64,000 nucleotides of DNA from CALMEC01 sp964531025 (GCA_964531025.1 CAZHDY010000002.1:186001-250000); one strand, 5' to 3'. Positions 10,285-21,691 are shown, counted from the stretch's first letter. The notes: a model not told the origin generated them from the sequence alone. Translations and numbers: made by a program.

Positions 10285-10953
10285 ATGACGCCACCTCCCC
10301 CGAAACACACCGAACGCGGTGTCGAGACCCGGAAGAGGATCGTCGACGCGGCCACCGACCTGTTCATCAACCGTGGCTACGCCGCCACCCCCGTCAGCGC
10401 GATCATCTCCACGAGCGGGGTCACCAAGGGCGGCTTCTACTTCCACTTCCCGAGCAAGGCCGCTCTCGGAGCCGAGGTGATCGCGTCCACCTGCCAATAT
10501 CAGCAGGCACTCGCACTGGACGCGGTGGACCCGTCACTCTCCTCCCTCGAGATGCTGATGTCCCTCCCCGCGGCAGTCGCGGCGTCGATGCAGGACTCGC
10601 CGCCCGTGGTCCTGCTCGGCCGGCTCACCATGGAACTCCGGGACGAGCCGGATGCAGAGACGGTCGACCCGTACGCCTTCTGGTTCGAGATCGTCGCGGA
10701 CCTCGTCCGAGGCGCCCAGGCCGACGGCGACATCGACACGACCCTCGACCCCGACGCGACGGCCTACCACCTCGTCACCTCGTACATCGGCAGCGACTAC
10801 GTCGAGTGTGTACGCGGCGGCGGCGACACACCGACCGTGAACCCCCACCTCGACGACTACCTGGCGTTCGCACTCCGCAGCATGGGCGTCGACCCCGCGA
10901 GCGTCCAACTACCCCAACGCCCCGAACCGAACCCCCTGAAGGGAGCGGACTGA
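10285..10953 (+). CDS. TetR family transcriptional repressor
   Basis: A 222-residue TetR regulator. The N-terminal helix-turn-helix reads 'RKRIVDAATDLFINRGYAATPVSAIISTSGVTKGGFYFHFPSKAAL', the canonical TetR DNA-binding domain; the rest is the ligand-binding domain. An in-frame ATG at 10273 exists but lies on the -10 and upstream of the expected transcription start, so I use 10285. The stop overlaps the mmpL start as TGATG, so repressor and exporter are co-translated. Likely role: autorepressor of the pair, released by a substrate of the exporter. The inducer is unknown. Confidence 0.92.
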   Translation: MTPPPPKHTERGVETRKRIVDAATDLFINRGYAATPVSAIISTSGVTKGGFYFHFPSKAALGAEVIASTCQYQQALALDAVDPSLSSLEMLMSLPAAVAASMQDSPPVVLLGRLTMELRDEPDAETVDPYAFWFEIVADLVRGAQADGDIDTTLDPDATAYHLVTSYIGSDYVECVRGGGDTPTVNPHLDDYLAFALRSMGVDPASVQLPQRPEPNPLKGAD

Positions 10954-13166
10954 TGTTCTCCACGCAGAAACTGGCCCGACGGAGCGCTGAGAGGCCGAAG
11001 CTCACGATCAGCGTCTGGATAGCCATCCTGGTCGCCTCGGCCGTCACGATCGCCACGCTCCTGTCCGGGGTGCTCAGTCCCTCCTTCACCTTCGTGAACT
11101 CTCCGGAGGCGGTGAGGGCGGACGACCAGATGACCGCTCTCGGCCAGACCGAGGCGGTCCACGAGCAGGTCATGCTGACGGCACCCTCGGGGTCGACCTT
11201 CAAGGACCCGAAGCTCCTGTCCTTCGCCGACGTCCTGGCCAAGAAGATCACGGATCTCGGCCCCGACTACGTCACCCGCGTGGTCCCACCGAGCGCCAGC
11301 CCGGCCCTGATCTCGCAGGACGGAACCACGGCTCTGATCGCGGTCGAGATGGCCGGTGACCTGACCGACGCGAATGACGAGATCTCACACGTCACCGAGA
11401 TCACGAAAGCGGCAAACGGAACCCAGGGCGTCGACATCAAGATGGCCGGTCTCTCCTCCATGAACGAAGAGGTGAACCACATCGCCGAGGAGGACCTCGT
11501 CACCGGCGAGTCCATCGGCATCGGAATCGGCCTCATCATCCTGCTGCTGGTCTTCGGAGCGGTGGTCGCGGCCTTCGTGCCGATCATCATGGCGATCACG
11601 TCGATCCTCGTTGCCCTCGCATTGACGGCGTTGGTCGGTCAGATCGGCGAGCTCTCGTTCTTCGTCCAGAACATGGTGACGATGATGGGGCTCGCCCTCG
11701 GCATCGACTACACCCTGTTCATCCTCAGCCGCTATCGGGAGGAGCGCGCCGCCGGCGTCGCGAAGCTCGACGCGATCGAGCGGGCGGGTGCCACATCGGG
11801 CCGCGCGGTCTTCTTCTCGGGCCTCACGGTCATCGTGGCGCTCCTCGGCCTGATGATCGTCCCGATGTCCGTGTTCCTGAGCCTTGCCATCGGTGCGATC
11901 CTGGTGGCCTTCGCCGCCGTGCTGGCCGGCCTCACCCTCCTTCCCGCCATCCTCTCCCTGCTGGGAGACCGGGTGAACCGCGGCCGGTTGGGTCGCCTCG
12001 CGTCACGCACCCCGGACCAGATGGAGGGCGGCTTCTGGGCGCGCATCGTGCACACCGTGATGCGCCGGCCGGCGCTGTGGTTCGCCGGTACCACCCTCGT
12101 CCTCCTGCTGGCGGCGACACCGTACCTCGGTATCAACACCGGAGCCTCCGGTGTCACCTCACTGCCGCCGACGTCGGACGCGCGTCAGGCCTTCGAGACC
12201 CTTCAACAGAAGTTCTCGGTGGGTGACATATCGCCGGTGAGGATCCCGGTAATGGGTGATCCGGACTCAGCGGACAACCAGGCACAGATCTCCGCGATCC
12301 GAGAGGCCGCCGCGAAGGACCCCGTCCTGGGTGAACCGACGTTCGCACCGTCCGACGGTGACCGCGGCGGAGTGCTGACGGTGCCACTCCTCACCGCCAG
12401 CACCAGTGCCGAGGCCGAGACGGCCGTTCGGGACCTCCGCGAGGTGACCGACCTGAACGTCGGCGGAAGCACCGCGTTCAACGTCGACTACTTCGATATC
12501 TCGAGCCGGTATCTGCCGTACGTGGTCGCGATCGTGCTGTTCTTCTCGTTCGTGATCCTGCTGCTCGCGTTCCGATCGATCGTGGTCCCGGTGGTCGCCA
12601 TCCTGCTCAACCTTCTGTCGGTGGGTGCGGCCTTCGGTCTCCTCACCCTGGTGAGCCAGGAGGGCGTCGGCGCAGATCTCCTCGGGTTCCAGCAGGTGGA
12701 CACCGTCGAAGCATGGATCCCGATCTTCCTCTTCGCGGTCCTGTTCGGATTGTCGATGGACTACCACGTGTTCCTGCTCTCACGGATGCGTGAGCACTTC
12801 CAGCGCACCGGGGACGCCCGTGGGGCGATCTCCTACGGGATCAGTTCCAGCGGGCGCCTGATCACCGGCGCGGCGCTCATCATGGTGGCCGTCTTCAGCG
12901 GGTTCGCCACCGGCCGGCTGGTCATGTTCCAGCAGATGGGCTTCGGGCTCGGCGTCGCGATCCTGCTGGACGCCACGCTGGTCCGTGGAATCCTCGTCCC
13001 GTCGATCATGCAACTTCTCGGCGAGAGGAACTGGTATCTGCCGAAGTGGCTCAACTGGCTGCCGAACGTCTCGATCGAGGGCGAGGCGTCACCGGCGACG
13101 GCGGACCCCGTCCCCGCCGGTGTCGCCGCCGCCACGTCAGGAGAGGGACGGTCGACCGAGTCCTGA
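10953..13166 (+). CDS. MMPL family RND-type transporter
   Basis: A 737-residue protein with the MMPL layout: one helix at the N-terminus, a periplasmic porter loop, five or six helices, a second loop (about residues 380-500), and a second helix bundle. 'MGLALGIDYTLFILSRYREE' and 'FGLSMDYHVFLLSRMREH' are the paired GxxxD(Y)xxF/L motifs that carry the proton-relay Asp of MMPL proteins. In actinobacteria such transporters move lipids or export drugs; the substrate here is not evident. It is coupled to tetR by the TGATG overlap and closed by the hairpin at 13172-13209. Confidence 0.94.
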   Translation: MFSTQKLARRSAERPKLTISVWIAILVASAVTIATLLSGVLSPSFTFVNSPEAVRADDQMTALGQTEAVHEQVMLTAPSGSTFKDPKLLSFADVLAKKITDLGPDYVTRVVPPSASPALISQDGTTALIAVEMAGDLTDANDEISHVTEITKAANGTQGVDIKMAGLSSMNEEVNHIAEEDLVTGESIGIGIGLIILLLVFGAVVAAFVPIIMAITSILVALALTALVGQIGELSFFVQNMVTMMGLALGIDYTLFILSRYREERAAGVAKLDAIERAGATSGRAVFFSGLTVIVALLGLMIVPMSVFLSLAIGAILVAFAAVLAGLTLLPAILSLLGDRVNRGRLGRLASRTPDQMEGGFWARIVHTVMRRPALWFAGTTLVLLLAATPYLGINTGASGVTSLPPTSDARQAFETLQQKFSVGDISPVRIPVMGDPDSADNQAQISAIREAAAKDPVLGEPTFAPSDGDRGGVLTVPLLTASTSAEAETAVRDLREVTDLNVGGSTAFNVDYFDISSRYLPYVVAIVLFFSFVILLLAFRSIVVPVVAILLNLLSVGAAFGLLTLVSQEGVGADLLGFQQVDTVEAWIPIFLFAVLFGLSMDYHVFLLSRMREHFQRTGDARGAISYGISSSGRLITGAALIMVAVFSGFATGRLVMFQQMGFGLGVAILLDATLVRGILVPSIMQLLGERNWYLPKWLNWLPNVSIEGEASPATADPVPAGVAAATSGEGRSTES

Positions 13167-13171
13167 TCCCT

Positions 13172-13209
13172 GTGGGAGAAGCGGACGCATCGCCGTCCGC
13201 TTCTCCCAC
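13172..13209. terminator. 16-bp perfect hairpin between convergent mmpL and comEC
   Basis: GTGGGAGAAGCGGACG (13172-13187), loop catcgc, CGTCCGCTTCTCCCAC (13194-13209). It starts six bases after the mmpL stop and ends nine bases before the comEC stop, so it can serve both strands. There is no T run. Confidence 0.85.
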
Positions 13210-13217
13210 CCACGGAC

Positions 13218-15578
13218 TCACCCACCGTCCGACACAACGGTGGGCGCTGCCGCACCCGCCCGGACCGTGACGTGCCCGTGGTGATCGGTCCTCCAGACGG
13301 GTAGACCCGCCGCCGCGAGAGTCGCCAGCGTCGATGGAGTGGGGTGCCCGAACGGGTTCGCCGCGCCGACGGAGATCACGGTGCTCTCCGGACGGAAGCG
13401 GGTGAGGACGGCGTCGAGGTTCGGATCCTCGGAACCGTGGTGCGAGACCTTCAGCACGTCGACGTCGACGGCCGGGATGCGCCGAAGCACATTGCCCTCG
13501 GCATCCCCTGTGAGGAGCACCGACATATCCGGGGTGCGTGCGACGACGACGAGTGATGCGTCGTTGGGATCGCTCGCCCGCAGGTCGGCCGGCGGCCAGA
13601 CGACGTCGAGCGTCCAGGCCCCCACGGTGACCCGCTGTCCCTCCGCCAAGGGTGTGACCTCGCGATCCGAGAAGCCGTCCCGCACCTCCGGGACCGCGAC
13701 GGCCGGTGCCGCGACGGCGGTGACGTCGACCGCGCGTACGACGTCGGCCAGGGCTCCGTCATGGTCGCTCTGATGATGTGTCACGGCGACAAGATCAAGG
13801 TGACGCACCCCCATGCGGCGCAGCGCACCGGCAACCGGCGCGGGGTCACCGGGTGGCCCGGTGTCGATGAGCGCCGCGTGCCCGTCCGGCGAGCGCAGAA
13901 GGATGGAGTCGCCCTGTCCGATGTCGAGAACCGTCACCTCCGGGACGTCCGGCCAGGGAAGTGACCGTTCACGCAATGCCGCACGCGCCACCACGCCGGC
14001 GACGACCACGACGCATCCGCACAGAACCGTCACCGTGCGACGGCGTCGCCGCGCGGCCCACGTGCGGGGTGATCCGTCCAGCCGCCACAGCCATCGCGCA
14101 GCCAAGGGGACGAGTGCCGCGATCCCCAGCGCGGCGATCGCACCGATCCGGCCGGGCCCGGCCGTCGCCCCGGGGACGGCGGCGCTCACGCTCGCGGTCA
14201 TCCGGATGATGTCCGCGCCGATCCCAGCGCACCATGTGAGCGGAACTCCCAGAGGATGTGCGACCGCGCCCACGACCGCACCGGCCATCGCGACGATCAC
14301 CGTGGGGCCGGCGACCGGCACGGCGATGACGTTCGCCACGATCCCCACGACGGAGTACTGCGCGAAGCGCAGGATGCTCACCGGGGCGGTGGCAACCGAC
14401 GCCGCCACCGACGCCGCCGCGACCTGCGCCACCGGACCTGGCATCAGGCCCGCGGTCCAGACGGCGAGTGGACGCGCAAGTGCGAGGAGCCCGACCACGG
14501 CGGCGAACGAGAGCTGCAGTCCCGGATCGAAGATGGCGCGCGGCTGTATGGCGACAAGCACGGCGAGCCCGACGATGAGCAGGTACCACCGGTCCTCCGC
14601 CCGCGATGCGAGTTGCGCGACGATGACCAGGACGCCCATGATCCCGGCACGCGCCACCGATGCCCCGCCGTCGCACACCAGGCAGTAGGCGATGATGGCA
14701 GTGATCGCGAGGGCCGCGGCCTGCCGGCGACGCACGCGTACCGCGGACAGAAGCCATGTGACCGCGATGGCGACGAGAGCGATGTTCTGCCCCGAGACGG
14801 CCATGAGATGCCAGACGCCCGCGGCCCGCATCTGGTCGATCGTCCCCTGCGTCATCGTCTGACCACCACCGAGTGCCATCCCTCGCACCACCGCGGCCCG
14901 ATCCCCGGACAGCCCCGCGACGGCCGTGCGGCGCAGCCGTTCACGCGTGCGGTCACGCAAACCGGACACTCCGCCGCGGCGCCCCACCACCCGCAGCCCG
15001 GGGGAGTGCATCTCCGCGACGATCCCGCGACGTTCGAGGTGCGCCCGCCACCACGGTGGATCGCCGGGCTCGAAGGCGGGTCGTACGGTCCCCACCACCC
15101 GAAGACGATCACCGAGACGAAGCGGCGCCAACCGCGCCATGTCCGCGCGGATGACGATGCGCGCACCCGACCGCAGCACGGATGCCGCATGCCCGCCCTC
15201 CACCCGGTCGACGACAACCGTGATGCGCGCGGAGTCCGCCACTCCCCGCTCTGCTGTCTGGTCGACGTACACGGTCCCCACCGCCGTGATCATGCGCTCG
15301 ACCGGGTTCCAGGGAGTCTGGGCAAGGCGCACCCCTCCCCACCATGCCCCCAGAGCCGTGAGCGCCACGAGCAACCCCGCCACAGTGATCCGCACATCGT
15401 CGATGCCACGCCCGGCTCCGCGAACGACGACGACAAGCCCGGCCGCCACGACCCCGCCGGCCACCCAGGCGGGCGTACGCGCCACATTCGCCGAGATCAC
15501 GCCCAGACCGAAGGCCGCTGCCGCGAGGTGAGGTACGAATCGGATGGCGCCCGCACTCGGACGGTTGGCCGGTATCAC
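13218..15578 (-). CDS. comEC: ComEC/Rec2 DNA uptake channel with beta-lactamase-like domain
   Basis: A 786-residue protein from GTG 15578. The N-terminal part has two helices and an OB-like extracellular domain (DUF4131 region, about 20-220), the middle is the competence channel with about nine helices ('MAVSGQNIALVAI', 'SVARAGIMGVLVIVAQL'), and the C-terminal 250 residues form a metallo-beta-lactamase-like domain with 'VTHHQSDHDGAL', 'LLTGDAE' and 'KVSHHGSED'. It should pass one DNA strand into the cytoplasm during transformation. The GTG overlaps the comEA stop (GTGA). With comEA it suggests natural competence; no pilus genes are in the window. Confidence 0.95.
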   Translation of the reverse strand: MIPANRPSAGAIRFVPHLAAAAFGLGVISANVARTPAWVAGGVVAAGLVVVVRGAGRGIDDVRITVAGLLVALTALGAWWGGVRLAQTPWNPVERMITAVGTVYVDQTAERGVADSARITVVVDRVEGGHAASVLRSGARIVIRADMARLAPLRLGDRLRVVGTVRPAFEPGDPPWWRAHLERRGIVAEMHSPGLRVVGRRGGVSGLRDRTRERLRRTAVAGLSGDRAAVVRGMALGGGQTMTQGTIDQMRAAGVWHLMAVSGQNIALVAIAVTWLLSAVRVRRRQAAALAITAIIAYCLVCDGGASVARAGIMGVLVIVAQLASRAEDRWYLLIVGLAVLVAIQPRAIFDPGLQLSFAAVVGLLALARPLAVWTAGLMPGPVAQVAAASVAASVATAPVSILRFAQYSVVGIVANVIAVPVAGPTVIVAMAGAVVGAVAHPLGVPLTWCAGIGADIIRMTASVSAAVPGATAGPGRIGAIAALGIAALVPLAARWLWRLDGSPRTWAARRRRRTVTVLCGCVVVVAGVVARAALRERSLPWPDVPEVTVLDIGQGDSILLRSPDGHAALIDTGPPGDPAPVAGALRRMGVRHLDLVAVTHHQSDHDGALADVVRAVDVTAVAAPAVAVPEVRDGFSDREVTPLAEGQRVTVGAWTLDVVWPPADLRASDPNDASLVVVARTPDMSVLLTGDAEGNVLRRIPAVDVDVLKVSHHGSEDPNLDAVLTRFRPESTVISVGAANPFGHPTPSTLATLAAAGLPVWRTDHHGHVTVRAGAAAPTVVSDGG

Positions 15579-16186
15579 GGGGTCAGCTTCGTCCGGAGCG
15601 CCTCCAATCGTGCGTCGCCGATGCCCGGGACGTCGGTCAGATCCTCGACCGACCGGAATCCGCCGTGCGTATCGCGCCACTCGATGATGCGGGCGGCGAG
15701 CTTCGGTCCGATGCCGTCGAGTGTCTCGAGCTGCTCCGGGGTGGCCGAGGAGAGGCTGATCGGTCCTCCGCCCTCCTCGGCCACCGAGCCACCGCCTGAG
15801 GCCCCCGCCGTCCCAGAGGCGCCACGACGAGGGACCACGATCCGCTGCCCGTCCTGAACGGGCGCCGCGAGGTTGAGCGCGGCGACGTCCGCATGGCGGG
15901 TGGCTCCACCGGCCTGCCGTATGGCCCGCATGACCCGGACCTCGGACGGAAGCCGGTAGAGGCCCGGCCGCTTGACCTCTCCGGCCACGTGGACCAGAAC
16001 CGCACGGGATTCCTCCGGCGCGTCCGCGATCGCGACCGGCGTCGTGACGGCGTCGTCGACCGGCTGGGCACCGTCCGCGCCACTACCGCCGTCGAAGCCG
16101 ACCCTCCATGCGAGCACCGCCAGCACGGCGGCGAGCACCAGGTAGGGCCATGTGTGATCCCGGAGCCAGGGCCGCAGTCGATCCAT
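15575..16186 (-). CDS. comEA: ComEA DNA-binding receptor for DNA uptake
   Basis: A 203-residue protein with one N-terminal membrane anchor (WPYLVLAAVLAVLAW), an SLBB domain (about 63-120, 'VHVAGEVKRPGLYRLPSEVRV' then 'APVQDGQRIVVP'), a Gly/Ser/Ala linker, and a C-terminal helix-hairpin-helix pair ('LETLDGIGPKLAARIIEWR', 'DLTDVPGIGDARLEAL'). This is the usual Gram-positive ComEA arrangement, binding double-stranded DNA outside the membrane for delivery to ComEC. It overlaps comEC by four bases. Confidence 0.95.
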   Translation of the reverse strand: MDRLRPWLRDHTWPYLVLAAVLAVLAWRVGFDGGSGADGAQPVDDAVTTPVAIADAPEESRAVLVHVAGEVKRPGLYRLPSEVRVMRAIRQAGGATRHADVAALNLAAPVQDGQRIVVPRRGASGTAGASGGGSVAEEGGGPISLSSATPEQLETLDGIGPKLAARIIEWRDTHGGFRSVEDLTDVPGIGDARLEALRTKLTP

Positions 16187-16329
16187 GAGCCCACGCTAGG
16201 CCCGCTCGCGTCACGGATGTGTGTCGTCTCCGGATCAGAGGCGCGATCGACTCGGTCCTCGACCGCCGGTATCACTCGTGTCGTTTCGACACGCTGGGGA
16301 GTACGCCGACCTACACCGACCGCTCCCAT

Positions 16330-16357
16330 CGTGGGCGGCCCGATGGAGCCGCCCACG
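16330..16357 (-). terminator. Terminator-like hairpin after leuS
   Basis: CGTGGGCGGC (16330-16339) pairs with GCCGCCCACG (16348-16357) around an 8-nt loop. It starts 12 bases beyond the leuS stop on the minus strand. There is no T run. Confidence 0.7.
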
Positions 16358-16369
16358 AACGTTCCCCTT

Positions 16370-18901
<2,532 letters not shown>

Positions 18902-18910
18902 CGGTGGCCG

Positions 18911-18918
18911 ACTATATC
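18911..18918. promoter_or_regulatory. Overlapping -10 elements of divergent leuS and GNAT genes
   Basis: On the minus strand TATAGT (18911-18916) precedes the leuS ATG by nine bases, implying a leader of two or three bases. On the plus strand TATATC (18913-18918) lies 22 bases before the GNAT GTG. The two share the same base pairs, so polymerases should compete. No good -35 is seen for either. Confidence 0.55.
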
Positions 18919-18940
18919 GGCGCTCTCAGGCGGAGACCCC

Positions 18941-19375
18941 GTGACGACACTCCGTCCCGCACCGCGCATCGTCGACGCCGATCTGGATCGGACCTTCGAC
19001 GGCATCCTGGCGCTCTACGCCGCCCACGGCTGGATCCACGCGTCGTCGCCCGAGCGCCTGCGCAACGCGGTGGAGCAATCGTCGCTGTCGATCGTCGCGC
19101 TGGAAGGCGACACCGTGATCGGATACGCCCGTGCCCTCTCGGACGGCGAGTTCGCGGTCTACATCGCCGACATCCTCGTCCGGCCCGACCGGCAGGGACA
19201 TGGCATCGGCAGCGCCCTCTTCTCGCACATGCTGGAGCGCTACCCGATCGATCGCTTCCACCACCAGGTGCTCATGTCGGAGCGCGGTGCCGAGGGCTTC
19301 TACCGCAAGCACGGCCTCCTGCCGGTCTCGACGTTCGGCCTCACCGCCTTCATCCGGACGCGCGACTCGGGCTAA
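18941..19375 (+). CDS. GNAT family N-acetyltransferase
   Basis: A 144-residue single-domain GNAT. The acetyl-CoA-binding motif A is 'DILVRPDRQGHGIGSALF' (QGHGIG pyrophosphate loop) and 'GAEGFYRKHGLLP' is motif B. The substrate is unknown; small single-domain GNATs may modify amino acids, antibiotics or proteins. The start is GTG 18941 with GGCGGAG six to ten bases upstream. The stop overlaps by four bases the stop of the immunity-like gene on the other strand. Confidence 0.9.
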   Translation: MTTLRPAPRIVDADLDRTFDGILALYAAHGWIHASSPERLRNAVEQSSLSIVALEGDTVIGYARALSDGEFAVYIADILVRPDRQGHGIGSALFSHMLERYPIDRFHHQVLMSERGAEGFYRKHGLLPVSTFGLTAFIRTRDSG

Positions 19376-19779
19376 TCCTCTCCGGCGGCGAGATCCTCGG
19401 AGAGCTCTCCCGAGTCCTGAAGCGGAACCCGGAAGTACCACCAGCTGCGGTGTGCGTCACCGCGACCGGCGGCGCCCCAGAGGTTCGCGTCCACCGGACG
19501 CGTGGCGACGACGAATCGCCCGTCCACCTCGCGCAGTCGCGCCAGGAGCGGACCGCGTGTCTCGGCCACAGCCGCGATCACATCGCCCAGGATCTGGCGC
19601 AGGTCCAGGTCGTTGAGGTACTCGTCGAGTCCACCGGTATATCCGGAGGCAACCTCACCGACCACGGTGTCCCACCGTGAGATGAGGCCGTCGAGGCCCA
19701 CTCCGATGAGGTGGTCGGCCACGCCGCGCCGGGTGAGGTACGCGTCGATACGGGTGTCGGGGTCGTTGGCTCGGCTCAT
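19372..19779 (-). CDS. Putative immunity protein of the adjacent toxin-like lipoprotein
   Basis: A 135-residue cytosolic protein with no signal or membrane segment, acidic at its C-terminus (ELSEDLAAGED). I recognise no named family with certainty, but 'GGLDEYLNDLDLRQIL' and 'WWYFRVPLQ' resemble, from memory, small immunity proteins encoded behind polymorphic-toxin tips. The strongest evidence is context: its ATG overlaps the stop of the toxin-like gene (ATGA, 19776-19779), so both are made together. Role by inference: binds and blocks that toxin in the cytoplasm. Confidence 0.6.
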   Translation of the reverse strand: MSRANDPDTRIDAYLTRRGVADHLIGVGLDGLISRWDTVVGEVASGYTGGLDEYLNDLDLRQILGDVIAAVAETRGPLLARLREVDGRFVVATRPVDANLWGAAGRGDAHRSWWYFRVPLQDSGELSEDLAAGED

Positions 19780-20300
19780 CTGTCCGCCTGACGTCGGAAG
19801 TACGCTTCGCCGTCGTTCGGCCGGAAGTACGTGCGGATGGTTCGATCCGAGTTGTACGCGCCGAACCCACCCTCGCGGCGGTCGAAACGCGTGATCACCC
19901 CGTCGCGGCGGCGGATCTCGATCGTCACCGCGTCGAGGGGCCGGTCACGCAGCTGCTGTGCCAGCGCCAGATAAGTCGCCTGGTCGATGTCACCGAACTC
20001 GTGCCCGTGCTTGCGGAAGTGGTCCTCCAGGCTGCGCCGGCTGCGGAAGCCGATGTCCGGGTGTGTGATCCCGCTGATACCGGGGTCCGTGCCGTTCTGG
20101 ACAGGCTCGGTGGTCTGTCCGACGAGCGTCGACGGCGGAGTCGGCTCGGTCGTCGTCTTCCCGCTCCCGCATCCGGTGAGCAGAAGGACGAGCGCGATGA
20201 GGCCGCCGACGAAGGCCGGGCACCAGCCCTGCAGCGGCCCGTACGGCCGGAAGGGATTCCACGAGCGCTTCGTGAACCCGCGCAGGGTCGGACCAGGCAT
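19776..20300 (-). CDS. Lipoprotein with polymorphic-toxin-like C-terminal domain
   Basis: From ATG 20300 (an ATG at 20354 is also in frame) this encodes about 174 residues. A hydrophobic helix ends in the lipobox LLTGC, so it should be exported and lipid-anchored. A Thr/Pro linker follows. The C-terminal 90 residues contain HFRKHGHEFG, 'YLALAQQL', 'RTYFRP' and a terminal 'YFRRQ'. This order (KHGxEFG ... FxxY ... RTYFxPxxG ... YFxRQ) is, from memory, that of nuclease-like tips of polymorphic toxins, with His, Arg and Tyr as candidate catalytic residues. A toxin tip attached directly to a lipoprotein signal, without a large delivery part, is unusual. The next gene would be immunity. Confidence 0.65.
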   Translation of the reverse strand: MPGPTLRGFTKRSWNPFRPYGPLQGWCPAFVGGLIALVLLLTGCGSGKTTTEPTPPSTLVGQTTEPVQNGTDPGISGITHPDIGFRSRRSLEDHFRKHGHEFGDIDQATYLALAQQLRDRPLDAVTIEIRRRDGVITRFDRREGGFGAYNSDRTIRTYFRPNDGEAYFRRQADR

Positions 20301-20389
20301 GACGGCACTCTGACAGACGGCTCCCTCGGACGGTGACCGTCGCAGACACCGCATGGTCCGTCGGGCGCCGTTGCTTCAGCCGTGCAGCG

Positions 20390-20833
20390 TTACTCCCCTT
20401 CCGTTCCATCGCGCCAGCGCACGACCGCGTCGAGTACCTCCTGCCCACGCGTGTCGGTGAGATCGCGGTCCCGGTACACGGACGTGCTGTCCCGCGCGCC
20501 GGGTGCTGAATCCTGGATCGCCCGGGCCAGACGGTGAAGAGAAGCGCGTCCCTCGTCGTCGTAGTCCCGTCGTTCCGACGGATCGAGCTCGATCAACCAC
20601 GAGTAGCCCACGGCTCCGTCGTTGCAGTTCACGTCGAGAAAAAGTCGGTCCCCGTCTCGGAGGAGGAACCATCCCGCCGGCTCGTGATCGACCACGTCCA
20701 CGCCGCGGATGTTGACACGGTCGGCGAACGGCGAGCAACGGTCTCGGTGCCCAGCCCCGGGACCCCATGCGGCGTAGCCATCCGCGGATGGCGCGATATG
20801 CACCCCACCACGGTCCAACACCCGCGGCGGCAC
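20390..20833 (-). CDS. Conserved-looking small protein, possible second immunity protein
   Basis: A 147-residue acidic cytosolic protein; the GTG start at 20833 is uncertain because no Shine-Dalgarno is visible. 'GWFLLRDGDRLFLDVNCN' followed by 'GYSWLIELDPSERRDYDDEG' and 'LHRLARAIQ' reads as a compact alpha/beta domain and recalls small immunity-type proteins, but I cannot name a family. It lies just upstream of the toxin-like lipoprotein on the same strand, with 89 bases between, and downstream of the MmyB-type regulator. Confidence 0.6.
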   Translation of the reverse strand: MPPRVLDRGGVHIAPSADGYAAWGPGAGHRDRCSPFADRVNIRGVDVVDHEPAGWFLLRDGDRLFLDVNCNDGAVGYSWLIELDPSERRDYDDEGRASLHRLARAIQDSAPGARDSTSVYRDRDLTDTRGQEVLDAVVRWRDGTEGE

Positions 20834-20872
20834 GCGGTGCCCGATCGATGAGCGACACCGGAAGCCGTGCCG

Positions 20873-21691
20873 CTACTCCACGACGGACGACGACGCAGGA
20901 CCATGGCGCACCACGATGCTCCCTCCAAGCCCAGGGGCACTGGTGGCGATGAGCCGGAGGACGATCTCACCCCGGAACGGATGGGAGAACCTGCGGAGGG
21001 TGGTGTGATGGTCGCTGATCTCGTACCCGTCCCACCATTCCCCGAACAGGGGTTCGAGGCGACGGTATTCATCGAGTTGAGCGGCCAGCCGCCCGGGGTC
21101 GGTGTGCAGAGATATCCGCCGCCAGCGTGCAACGAGATCAGCGGCGACGTCGTTCCAGTCCGGGAGACGTTCGCGGGCCTCGGAACCCGTGAGCATCCAG
21201 CGCATCATGTTGCGGTGCTCCGAGGGGAGCCGGCCGAAGTCGGTGTAGAAGTCGACCGTCGCGGGGTTCCAGGCGATCACGTCACAGTGGACGTCGGCGG
21301 CATAGCAGGGATACGGGCTGGTCTCGTCGAGTCCGACGAGATAGCGGGCCAGATCGTGCTCGCTCAGCCCGCCGTCGCCGTCCCGTCGCTCGAGCAGCGG
21401 GCTCGTGGTGTCACCCAGCCGGTGCAGCAGGAGCCTCTCATCGGGATCGAGGCGAAGCACACGTGCGAGCGCGTCGAGCACCGACCGCGACGGGTTCACA
21501 TCCCGCCCCTGCTCGAGGTACGTGTACCAGGTGGTGCTCACCCCGGCGAGTACGGCGACCTCCTCGCGACGCAGACCGGGTGCGCGTCGCCGCGGCGTCG
21601 TGGGCAGGCCGACGTCCTCGGGACGGATCCGGGCCCGCCGCGACCTCAGCAGGTCGGCGATCTGGTCTCGCGCCACAGACGTCTCGGCCAC
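20873..21691 (-). CDS. XRE family regulator with MmyB-type ligand domain
   Basis: A 272-residue regulator. The HTH (about residues 10-75) contains 'RRRAPGLRREEVAVLAGVSTTWYTYLEQGRDVNPS', the hallmark of the actinobacterial MmyB-like branch. The rest is the PAS-like MmyB domain ('CDVIAWNPATVDFYTDFG', 'NMMRWML', 'LWWDGYEI'-like 'EWWDGYEISDHHTTLRRFSHP'), which may bind a fatty acid or similar ligand. I use the GTG at 21691 because GGAGG lies seven bases upstream. It is divergent from the NTF2-like gene at 21822; such regulators often control the gene they face. Confidence 0.9.
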   Translation of the reverse strand: MAETSVARDQIADLLRSRRARIRPEDVGLPTTPRRRAPGLRREEVAVLAGVSTTWYTYLEQGRDVNPSRSVLDALARVLRLDPDERLLLHRLGDTTSPLLERRDGDGGLSEHDLARYLVGLDETSPYPCYAADVHCDVIAWNPATVDFYTDFGRLPSEHRNMMRWMLTGSEARERLPDWNDVAADLVARWRRISLHTDPGRLAAQLDEYRRLEPLFGEWWDGYEISDHHTTLRRFSHPFRGEIVLRLIATSAPGLGGSIVVRHGPASSSVVE

